Below, piece after piece: positions 1 to 6,312 of a DNA stretch of 6,312 bases. Source of the DNA: an uncultured Clostridia bacterium (lineage in GTDB: Bacteria; Bacillota; Clostridia; UBA1381); the NCBI GenBank assembly GCA_905236685.1, contig CAJOPD010000093.1, forward strand, positions 1 through 6,312. Reading direction: 5' to 3'. Position 1 is the first letter of the stretch. Each line of letters starts with the position of its first letter. The position numbers and the translations under genes were made by a program. The notes under the pieces are model-generated. The model saw nothing but the letters and a program-made list of their open reading frames with translations, was not told the DNA's origin and did no database searches.

Positions 1-2652
1 ATAAAATCGGACGATATCCGTTTTCTTATCGAAAACTGGGAGGACAAGCCGCACTATAACGGAAAGAGCGGCAATATTTCGCTTTTTAACGCCCTTGATG
101 TCTTTTCGGAGGTCACGCATACAGCGGCGGAAATTATTTCGCTTGTGCGGGACAGCGGATACCGTTTCCGCGATATCGGCATACTCTGCGGCGATATGGA
201 ACAGTATTTGCACATTATGACCGCTGTTTTTGCCGATTTTGGCATACCGTTTTTTACCGACGAAAAGCTGTCGGTTACTATGCACCCCGTTGCAAAAACG
301 GTGCTGTCGCTGTTTAACATAATCAAGGAAAATTGGAGCTATTCCTCCGTTTTCGATTACCTCCGCACAGGATATATTTACATAAAAGACGGAGAGGAAA
401 TCACCGCGATTTCGCAAGAGGATATCGATATTCTTGAAAACTATGTGCTCCTGCACGGCATAAAGGGGAAAAAGGCGTGGTTTTGCGAATGGACAAGCAC
501 GGAGGAAACGGCGTTTGACAGCGTTATTGAAAACCGCGCAAAAGAGGATACCGACCTCGAAATGCTTAACCGATTGCGCGTTTCGATAATTACGCCCTTT
601 ATGAATTTTCTTGAAAACAAGGGACGCACCGCGGAAGCAATAGCGGAAGGCGTCTATGGCTTTATGTGCGATATAAATCTCTATGACGGTCTGATGTCGG
701 AGTGTCAAAAGTTCGATGAGTTCGGAAATTTCAACGAGTCCGAGCAGTTCAGGCAGGTGTGGAATTTTATCATAGAAACGCTTGACCAGCTTGTAACGGT
801 ATCGGGAAGCGGAAGTATAAGCCGTGAGGACTTTGCGGAACGCTTTGACTGCGGACTTTCAGAGTGCAAAATCTCCGCCATTCCGCAAGGACTTGACCGC
901 GTGTCCTTGGGCACCGTTTCGAGAAATTCGCCGTCACGGGTTAAAGCGCTTTTTATAATCGGCGCGCAGGACGGGCTGTTTCCAAAGGTTTCATCGGGCG
1001 GCAGTATCCTTTCCGATTTTGACAGAGCCTTTCTTTCCGCGCTGTTGGAGGAGAAAAACAAGGAACTTGCGCCCGACGGTACGGGCAGAGTTTTGCTGGA
1101 AAATTTTAAATTTTACCGCGCTATAACCGCCGCAACGGAAAAGCTTTTTGTGAGCTTCCCCTCCTCCGACAGAGAAGGAAATGCGGTAAATCCTGCGCAC
1201 TTTGTTTCGGAGCTTTCCGAAATGTTTGATATAGAAATCAGGGAAAATATACTTTCAAAACCGACTGCGGCGGAGCTTTTGGCTTCGGCAAAGCACGGTT
1301 TTTACTATATGCTGCTGCGCCTTTCCGAGTTTTATAAAGAAAAGCCCGAAAAGCTTTGGCGCACAGTCTATGATTGGTATGCAAAAAATCCCGAATACCG
1401 AGGAAAACTGGAAATTTTAAAGACTGCGGCGGCGTACAAGAGGGTCCAGCCCTCGCTGTCGCGGCAAAAGGCGGAAATGCTCTACGGCAAAAACAAAAAA
1501 TACAGCATAACCGCCCTTGAAAAGTTTGAAAAATGCCCCTTCTCCTACTACTTAGAGCGCGGGCTTTGTCTGACCGAGCAAAAGGAGTACAAAATAGAAA
1601 AATCGCATATAGGCAGTCTTTTGCATATGGCAATATATGAGTTTTGCCATATGGTCGAAAACGGCGCAAAATCGCTGTCCGAGATACACGCACGCTGGAA
1701 ATCGCTCTCTGAGGAGGATTGCGGGAACTACATCAATTCGGTTATGGCAAAAATATCGGAAAAGGTTTTGGAAAAATCGGGTGACGACAAGGGGCGGATT
1801 GAATATCTGCTTTTGCGGTGCAGCATCACGCTCAAAAATTCCATAAGCACGATACTTAAAAGCCTTGCGGCAGGCGAATATGTTGCCGTTTGCTATGAAA
1901 AGGATTTTGAAACGGTTATCGACTGGAAAGGCAACTCGATTACCCTCATCGGAACGATTGACCGCATAGATATTATGGAACAAATTGCGGAAAACAGGCT
2001 TAATATCCGCATAGTTGACTATAAATCGGGCAACAAGACCTTTTCGGTAAATGCGATATGCGATAAGGTTGATATGCAGCTTGTGCTCTATGCCCTTGCG
2101 GCTGAACAGCTGGCAAAAAACGGCGTTTTGAGCGGAAACGCAGGGCTTACGCCCAAGGTTAATGCCATTTTATACACAAGGCTCGCCGATTTTGATAATG
2201 ACGAAATTTCCTCCTCAAAAATTGACGGCGCAGAGGACGGGCACGGCAAAATGAAAAAAATGGACGGCTTATTTATTTTGGACGAGGAGGACGACGGCAC
2301 TCTCTCAAAGGAGCCGCTCTACCAGATGGACCCCGATATTGCGGAAACGGCAAAAAGTGAGTTTTTAAATGTAAAATTCAATTCGGACGGCGCCATTCCC
2401 AAAAAGTCACGGATTACCGCAAGGAAGGACTTTGAAATACTTACAAAATATACGAAAAAGGCGGCTGTTGACGCCGACACAGCGATAAAATCGGGAAATA
2501 TTGACATAAAGCCCTACCGAAGCGGTAACAAAACGCCTTGCGAATATTGCAGTTTCAAAGAGGTATGTATGTTCGACGAAAAGCTTGACGGGTACAGGTT
2601 TGAAACAGCGATTGAAGATGTATATGACTTTATGAAAAAGGAGGTTGATTAA
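1..2652 (+). CDS. addB: ATP-dependent helicase/deoxyribonuclease subunit AddB, 5'-truncated by window edge
   Basis: AddB is one subunit of the cytoplasmic AddAB helicase-nuclease, which resects double-strand DNA ends and loads the recombination pathway after Chi recognition. The frame is open from base 1 through TAA at 2650-2652, giving 883 visible residues (numbered here from base 1). B. subtilis AddB is about 1166 residues, so roughly 280 N-terminal residues, including the region of the Walker A motif, lie outside the window. Visible landmarks are the AddB-type helicase-like segment RVKALFIIGAQDGLFPK (residues 313-329), and a RecB-family nuclease with His542 (GSLLHMA), Asp654 (GTIDRID), Asp673-Tyr-Lys675 and Gln693-x3-Tyr697. 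The Fe-S ligands are Cys512 (CPFSYY) and Cys847-x2-Cys850-x5-Cys856. The last three have exactly the spacing of the B. subtilis cluster, and the Cys512-to-Asp673 distance also agrees. A GTG at 145 could be mistaken for the start, but conserved-looking sequence precedes it and there is no ribosome binding site. No frameshift is seen. addA follows after 2 bases. Confidence 0.96.
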   Translation: MKSDDIRFLIENWEDKPHYNGKSGNISLFNALDVFSEVTHTAAEIISLVRDSGYRFRDIGILCGDMEQYLHIMTAVFADFGIPFFTDEKLSVTMHPVAKTVLSLFNIIKENWSYSSVFDYLRTGYIYIKDGEEITAISQEDIDILENYVLLHGIKGKKAWFCEWTSTEETAFDSVIENRAKEDTDLEMLNRLRVSIITPFMNFLENKGRTAEAIAEGVYGFMCDINLYDGLMSECQKFDEFGNFNESEQFRQVWNFIIETLDQLVTVSGSGSISREDFAERFDCGLSECKISAIPQGLDRVSLGTVSRNSPSRVKALFIIGAQDGLFPKVSSGGSILSDFDRAFLSALLEEKNKELAPDGTGRVLLENFKFYRAITAATEKLFVSFPSSDREGNAVNPAHFVSELSEMFDIEIRENILSKPTAAELLASAKHGFYYMLLRLSEFYKEKPEKLWRTVYDWYAKNPEYRGKLEILKTAAAYKRVQPSLSRQKAEMLYGKNKKYSITALEKFEKCPFSYYLERGLCLTEQKEYKIEKSHIGSLLHMAIYEFCHMVENGAKSLSEIHARWKSLSEEDCGNYINSVMAKISEKVLEKSGDDKGRIEYLLLRCSITLKNSISTILKSLAAGEYVAVCYEKDFETVIDWKGNSITLIGTIDRIDIMEQIAENRLNIRIVDYKSGNKTFSVNAICDKVDMQLVLYALAAEQLAKNGVLSGNAGLTPKVNAILYTRLADFDNDEISSSKIDGAEDGHGKMKKMDGLFILDEEDDGTLSKEPLYQMDPDIAETAKSEFLNVKFNSDGAIPKKSRITARKDFEILTKYTKKAAVDADTAIKSGNIDIKPYRSGNKTPCEYCSFKEVCMFDEKLDGYRFETAIEDVYDFMKKEVD
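1624..1653. repeat. 10-bp perfect inverted repeat inside addB
   Basis: CATATGGCAA (1624-1633) and TTGCCATATG (1644-1653) are exact reverse complements around a 10-base loop. They lie in the codons of the nuclease-domain segment HMAIYEFCHM, which includes the conserved His542. No T-run follows, so it is not a terminator. It may be coincidence or a local mRNA hairpin. Confidence 0.4.
2638..2644 (+). promoter_or_regulatory. Ribosome binding site of addA
   Basis: AAGGAGG is a full match to the core anti-16S sequence. It lies in the last codons of addB, with a 10-base gap to the ATG at 2655. It fixes the addA start. Because it is embedded in the upstream gene and the addB stop is 2 bases before the addA ATG, translational coupling is likely (inference). 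Confidence 0.9.
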
Positions 2653-2654
2653 AA

Positions 2655-5600
2655 ATGGCACAAATTAAATGGTCACCCTCCCAACAGGACGCGATTTATA
2701 CCAAATATTCAAAAAACGGCGAAAGCTGTAATATCCTGGTGAGCGCGGCGGCAGGCTCGGGAAAAACCGCCGTTTTGGTAGAGCGTATAATTCAAAAGCT
2801 TATACCGCAGGATTTATCAAAAAGCATTGACGCAAACAGGCTTTTGGTTGTAACCTTTACAAACGCGGCGGCGCACGAGATGTCCGAGCGTATCAAAAAG
2901 TCGCTTGATACCGCACTTTCTGTTGCCAAAAAGGACGGCAATATACAGAGAGTACAGCTTATAAGAAGGCAGCAATTACTCCTCCCCGACAGCGATATCA
3001 CCACGATTGACGCATTTTGCCTGCGGCTGATACGCCGTTATTTCAATGTGCTGGACATAGCGCCTGACTTTTTGATTGCAGATGAGGCACAGGCAGAGCT
3101 TTTGGCAGATGAGGCTATGGACGAGCTTTTTTCCGAACTCTATGGAGAAAACAGCAGCGAATTTACCGAGCTTCTCTGTATGTATGCCTCAAACAGCAGT
3201 GATTTGGGACTTCAAAAGCTTATAAAGCAAATTTACGATTTTCTTATAAAAATCCCCGCTCCGTTTGACTGGTTGGAGGGAAAAAAGGAAGAATTGAAAC
3301 TGGAAAACGGCATTGAAAACGCACTTTGGTACAAAAAGGGACGGGAACTCGCCTCGCAAAAGCTTTCCTATGCATTCACCCTCACAAAAGAGGCGCTTTC
3401 CTTTATTTTCGGCGACAGCGATTTTGACACGCTTATTGCCCAAAACCCGCTTGAAAAGAGCAACGAAATATTTGGGCATTGGAAATCCTACTACAAGCTT
3501 TTTTACATATACTATACCGAACTCAAACCGCAAATAAATGCGGCGCAGGAGACGCAGGCACAGTTCTTATCCTCCTTTAAGCGTCCGCAGTTTGCTCGGA
3601 ACGACAGTATAACAAACGAGGAAAAAGAGTTTTTAAAGGATATAAACGAGCAGATTAAAGCAAATATTGCATTTGCTTATAACATTTTGTCGCTTAATGA
3701 AGAAAAATATGCGAAATTAAGCCGCGAAACGCTTTACCCTATCGTCTCGGCGCTTTCCAAAATTGTAAAAAGGTTTTTCGGCAAGCTTTATGAGAAAAAG
3801 CTTGCCAAAAACATATTTGAATTCTCCGATGTAGAACAGCTGACCTACACGCTTCTTTCGGAAAATCCGGAAATTTCGTCACAGCTTATGTCGCAGTACG
3901 AAGAAGTTTTAATGGACGAGTATCAGGACACAAGTCTTTTGCAGGAGGCGATATTCAGCTTTGTGACGGACGGCAGCAATCTTTTTACCGTCGGCGATAT
4001 GAAACAGAGCATATACCGTTTCCGTTCAAGCGACCCAACCATATTTAAGGCGCGGCTTGACCGTTCGTCCTTTGATGCCGACAGCGCCGACAGAAAAATC
4101 ATTCTTTCCCAAAACTTCCGCAGCAGGTGCGAGGTTTTGGATAGTGTAAACGACATTTTCTATGCCATTATGTCGGAAAAGGCGGGAGAGCTTGATTATG
4201 ACGACAGCCAGCGCCTAAATTTAGGAAATGACGGGTATCAGCCAACGGGCTTTGACTTTAACAGCGAGTGTGTCGTTATAAACCACGACAGATACCAAGA
4301 GGACGACGAGGACAATGACGATTACGAGGACCTTTCCGCCGTCACGCTTGAAGCACGGTTTATCGCCTCCGAGATTGCGCGGCTGAAATCGGAGCATTTT
4401 AAGGTGCGTACGGGTAACGGCGTGCGGGATATACAAAATCGGGACATTGTTATCCTGATGTCCTCATACAAAGACGCCGCCGGAATATTTACCGCCGAGC
4501 TTAACGCCTTCGGCATAGACTGTTTTGCAGAGCAGAGCGGGTACTTTGAAAAGAACGAAATACGGCTTATGCTCGCACTCTTTAAAGTGATTGGAAACGC
4601 TTATTCCGACATACCGCTTTTGAGCGTTCTGCGCTCTCCTATCGCGTCCTTTACCGATGACGAGCTTGTATCGGTGAGAAAATGCAAAAAGGGCAGATTT
4701 TTTACGGCGTTAAAGGACTTTGTCCGTCTTAAAAACGACGGGGCTCTATCCGATAATGATGACATTAAAACCGCAGAAAAGGCGGAGCGGTTTTTGGAAA
4801 ACCTTGACAGATGGCGTTCATATGCCAAATATATGCCCTCCGACAAACTGGTCTGGACACTTTATGAGGAAACCGACTTTTACGCATTCTGCGGAGCACT
4901 CTACGGCGGAGATGAGGCACAGGCAAACCTGCGGCTTCTGTTTGAGCGCGCCAAGCAGTATGAGGCTTACGGGTTCCGCGGTCTTTTCGGGTTCGTAAAA
5001 TATATGGAGCGCGTTAAGAAGAAGAAAAAGGACTTAACCACCGCAAAAATCATAGGCGAAAATCACGATGTTGTGCGCATTATGACAATCCACAAAAGCA
5101 AAGGCTTGGAGTTCCCCGTTGTATTCATAGCAGGCGGCGGAAAAAGGCTCATCAAAAAGCTCGACAATTCAAAATTTATTATGCACAAGGACTACGGTAT
5201 CGGGCTTGACTATATCAATTTTGAGAATAATTACACGGTAGTTTCCCCGCTTAAAGAATTCTTCCGCTCGGTTATCTTTACCGAACAGATTTCGGAGGAT
5301 ATACGCAAGCTTTATGTGGCTATGACACGGGCAAAGGAAAAGCTTTACTTTGTAGCGGCAACAAAAAAGACGCCGTCAAAAATGCTCACAGGCGGCAAAC
5401 TCCCCTTCGGATATGTGCTTGCCGCCAAAAGCTTTTGCGACTGGGTACTTCCCGTTGCGGAAAACTCAAAAAACTGGATTGTTAAAAGCCTTAACTCCGA
5501 TATGATAAGCACATTCCCAAAACCCGAAACGGATAACAGCTCCCAAGTGGACGCGGAAAACATTGATATTGACAGCATTTTAAGCTACTCCTATCCCTAT

Positions 5601-6215
5601 CCCGAGGCGACCGTGCTCCCGTCCAAAGTTTCGGTATCCGCGCTTAAATCGTCGGGATACACACAAATTGTGCCAAAGCCTGCATTTTTGACAGGAAAAA
5701 AGGTAAGCGGCGCGGCATATGGAACGGCTATCCACACAGTTTTGGAAAAACTTATACCGAAAAAGGATATGGATTTTGAGTATATTAAATCGGAAATTTC
5801 ACGGATTGCTTTGGGCGGAGGTCTTGAAAAAGAGGAATTATCGGTCATAAACCCCGCTAAAATTCTTGCATTTTACCGCTCCGATATAGGAATACGCATT
5901 ATTGAAAGCCCGCAGGTTTTTAAAGAACAAGCCTTTGAAATAGCTGTCCCCGTAAATATCATCTATCCCGATATGGAAAATGCGCCTGATGAAAAAATTT
6001 TAATGCAGGGCGTTATCGACTGCTGGTTTATTGAAGATGATGAAATAGTCCTTTTGGACTACAAGACCGATTACTTTTCAGATGTATCGGAAATTCATCA
6101 AAAATACGACCGCCAGCTTGAACTTTATGCCTATGCACTTGAAAAAATCACGGGCAAAAGAGTTAAGTCGAAAAACATATACCTGTTCTATGACGGCTCG
6201 GTACTGCCGTGCTAA
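2655..6215 (+). CDS. addA: ATP-dependent helicase/nuclease subunit AddA
   Basis: AddA is the 3'-5' superfamily 1A helicase and nuclease subunit of AddAB, acting on double-strand DNA ends with AddB. The 1186-residue protein is near the usual length (B. subtilis about 1232). Helicase motifs run in order: Q-motif-like SPSQQDAI (7-14), Walker A AAGSGKT (32-38, Lys37), motif Ia VVTFTNAAAHEM (65-76), TTIDAFCLRLI (116-126), Walker B/motif II DEYQDT (421-426), motif III GDMKQSIYRFR (447-457), motif IV QNFRS (486-490), motif V TIHKSKGLEFPVVF (811-824) and motif VI LYVAMTRAKEKLYF (886-899). A less conserved linker (about 904-1015) leads to a RecB-family nuclease with His1027, Asp1122, Asp1135-Tyr-Lys1137 and Gln1154-x3-Tyr1158, all intact. 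Residues 549-559 are strongly acidic and 788-792 are five lysines; both look like loops and not extra domains. The start is set by the AAGGAGG at 2638-2644. The gene ends at a terminator that begins in its stop codon, so it is the last gene of the addBA operon. Confidence 0.98.
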   Translation: MAQIKWSPSQQDAIYTKYSKNGESCNILVSAAAGSGKTAVLVERIIQKLIPQDLSKSIDANRLLVVTFTNAAAHEMSERIKKSLDTALSVAKKDGNIQRVQLIRRQQLLLPDSDITTIDAFCLRLIRRYFNVLDIAPDFLIADEAQAELLADEAMDELFSELYGENSSEFTELLCMYASNSSDLGLQKLIKQIYDFLIKIPAPFDWLEGKKEELKLENGIENALWYKKGRELASQKLSYAFTLTKEALSFIFGDSDFDTLIAQNPLEKSNEIFGHWKSYYKLFYIYYTELKPQINAAQETQAQFLSSFKRPQFARNDSITNEEKEFLKDINEQIKANIAFAYNILSLNEEKYAKLSRETLYPIVSALSKIVKRFFGKLYEKKLAKNIFEFSDVEQLTYTLLSENPEISSQLMSQYEEVLMDEYQDTSLLQEAIFSFVTDGSNLFTVGDMKQSIYRFRSSDPTIFKARLDRSSFDADSADRKIILSQNFRSRCEVLDSVNDIFYAIMSEKAGELDYDDSQRLNLGNDGYQPTGFDFNSECVVINHDRYQEDDEDNDDYEDLSAVTLEARFIASEIARLKSEHFKVRTGNGVRDIQNRDIVILMSSYKDAAGIFTAELNAFGIDCFAEQSGYFEKNEIRLMLALFKVIGNAYSDIPLLSVLRSPIASFTDDELVSVRKCKKGRFFTALKDFVRLKNDGALSDNDDIKTAEKAERFLENLDRWRSYAKYMPSDKLVWTLYEETDFYAFCGALYGGDEAQANLRLLFERAKQYEAYGFRGLFGFVKYMERVKKKKKDLTTAKIIGENHDVVRIMTIHKSKGLEFPVVFIAGGGKRLIKKLDNSKFIMHKDYGIGLDYINFENNYTVVSPLKEFFRSVIFTEQISEDIRKLYVAMTRAKEKLYFVAATKKTPSKMLTGGKLPFGYVLAAKSFCDWVLPVAENSKNWIVKSLNSDMISTFPKPETDNSSQVDAENIDIDSILSYSYPYPEATVLPSKVSVSALKSSGYTQIVPKPAFLTGKKVSGAAYGTAIHTVLEKLIPKKDMDFEYIKSEISRIALGGGLEKEELSVINPAKILAFYRSDIGIRIIESPQVFKEQAFEIAVPVNIIYPDMENAPDEKILMQGVIDCWFIEDDEIVLLDYKTDYFSDVSEIHQKYDRQLELYAYALEKITGKRVKSKNIYLFYDGSVLPC
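3780..3806. repeat. 10-bp perfect inverted repeat inside addA
   Basis: GGCAAGCTTT (3780-3789) and AAAGCTTGCC (3797-3806) are exact reverse complements with a 7-base loop, in the codons for GKLYEKKLA before helicase motif II. No T-run follows the stem on either strand, so it is not an intrinsic terminator. A chance or codon-driven origin is possible. Confidence 0.4.
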
Positions 6216-6241
6216 AAAAACCGCTTTTGCGGTTTTTTTTT
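6214..6241 (+). terminator. Rho-independent terminator of the addBA operon
   Basis: The 5' arm AAAAAAACCGC (6214-6224) pairs perfectly with GCGGTTTTTTT (6229-6239) around a TTTT loop, and the T-run extends to 6241 (nine T). The core is only four GC pairs, but the A-tract and U-tract extend the stem. The A-tract makes the element nearly symmetric, so it could also stop transcription arriving from the right. The 5' arm begins inside the addA TAA (6213-6215). Confidence 0.9.
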
Positions 6242-6262
6242 GTAAAATTTTTTAAAAAGTTC

Positions 6263-6291
6263 TTGACAGATATGAAAATATAGTGTACTAT
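6263..6291 (+). promoter_or_regulatory. Sigma-A-type promoter reading out of the window to the right
   Basis: A perfect -35 TTGACA (6263-6268) is followed by a 17-bp spacer and a -10 candidate TACTAT (6286-6291; four of six consensus positions, including the key TA...T). An A/T-rich block at 6243-6260 upstream could act as an UP element. The predicted start of transcription is near 6298. Its gene begins beyond the window edge. It lies just after the addA terminator, so it starts a separate transcription unit. Confidence 0.75.
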
Positions 6292-6304
6292 GTGTAATAG
6301 TACA
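6284..6304. promoter_or_regulatory. Perfect inverted repeat overlapping the -10: probable repressor operator
   Basis: TGTACTAT (6284-6291) and ATAGTACA (6297-6304) are exact reverse complements separated by GTGTA. The left arm contains the whole -10 and the right arm covers the predicted start of transcription, so a bound dimer would block RNA polymerase. The TGTACTA/TAGTACA type of palindrome resembles operators of GntR-family (YtrA-subfamily) regulators, which often repress their own gene plus an adjacent ABC transporter in Firmicutes. That assignment is recalled family knowledge and not proven here; another dimeric repressor is possible. Confidence 0.65.
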
Positions 6305-6312
6305 GATGATAC

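Noticed and set aside
145..147. GTG as the start of addB
   Set aside because: The frame is open back to base 1 with AddB-like sequence upstream, there is no ribosome binding site, and starting here would leave the protein far short of the family length with no N-terminal helicase-like domain.
1238..1983. Overlapping reverse-strand open frames of 143 and 151 codons opposite addB
   Set aside because: They lie wholly inside a strongly conserved gene, have low-complexity Cys/Phe/Arg-rich translations typical of antisense frames, and show no recognisable domain or ribosome binding site.
3189..3533. Reverse-strand open frame of 114 codons opposite addA
   Set aside because: It is a shadow of the addA reading frame with no domain features or start signals.
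3658..3678. 8-bp inverted repeat AAGCAAAT/ATTTGCTT inside addA
   Set aside because: It is short and AT-rich, and such stems are expected by chance in a window of this size and composition.
5016..5030. Five-lysine run in AddA as a programmed frameshift or slippage site
   Set aside because: The codons are a mix of AAG and AAA with no long A-run, the frame continues directly into conserved motif V, and no alternative frame product is plausible.
6306..6308. ATG near the right edge as a possible start codon
   Set aside because: It falls within about 10 bases of the predicted transcription start, with no ribosome binding site and too little sequence to judge.
1..6312. A novel defence or mobile system
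   Set aside because: The window is filled by a conventional addBA pair. No repeat array, transposase, recombinase, toxin-antitoxin or unexplained gene is present.

Overview
The window is almost entirely two co-directional (+ strand) genes: the 3' three quarters of addB (positions 1-2652, 5' end outside the window) and a complete addA (2655-6215). Together they encode the AddAB helicase-nuclease, the Firmicutes-type counterpart of RecBCD that resects double-strand DNA ends for RecA-dependent repair. The addB-addA order, the strong AAGGAGG ribosome binding site, the AT-rich intergenic DNA and the A/T-rich intrinsic terminator all suggest a low-to-moderate GC Clostridia-like Firmicute, perhaps a gut-type member. 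That placement is an inference from gene order and sequence style, with no phylogeny behind it.

Layout. Positions 1-2652 hold the C-terminal 883 residues of AddB: part of the helicase-like region, the RecB-family nuclease domain, and the four cysteines that ligate an iron-sulfur cluster. Only 2 bases separate the addB stop from the addA start, and the addA ribosome binding site lies inside the last codons of addB, so the genes are surely co-transcribed and probably translationally coupled. Positions 2655-6215 hold AddA, with all expected UvrD/RecB helicase motifs followed by a second intact RecB-family nuclease domain. A hairpin terminator starts within the addA stop codon (6214-6241). The last 70 bases carry an outward-facing sigma-A-type promoter whose -10 lies in a perfect 8-bp inverted repeat, a probable repressor operator for an unseen downstream gene.

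Working together: AddA supplies the ATP-driven motor and one nuclease. AddB supplies the second nuclease, the Fe-S clasp and, in known enzymes, the Chi-recognition site. Every catalytic residue that can be checked in the visible sequence is present, so this looks like a functional, conventional AddAB pair. I see no mobile element, CRISPR array, tRNA, rRNA or new defence system. The least explained piece is the regulated promoter at the right edge.
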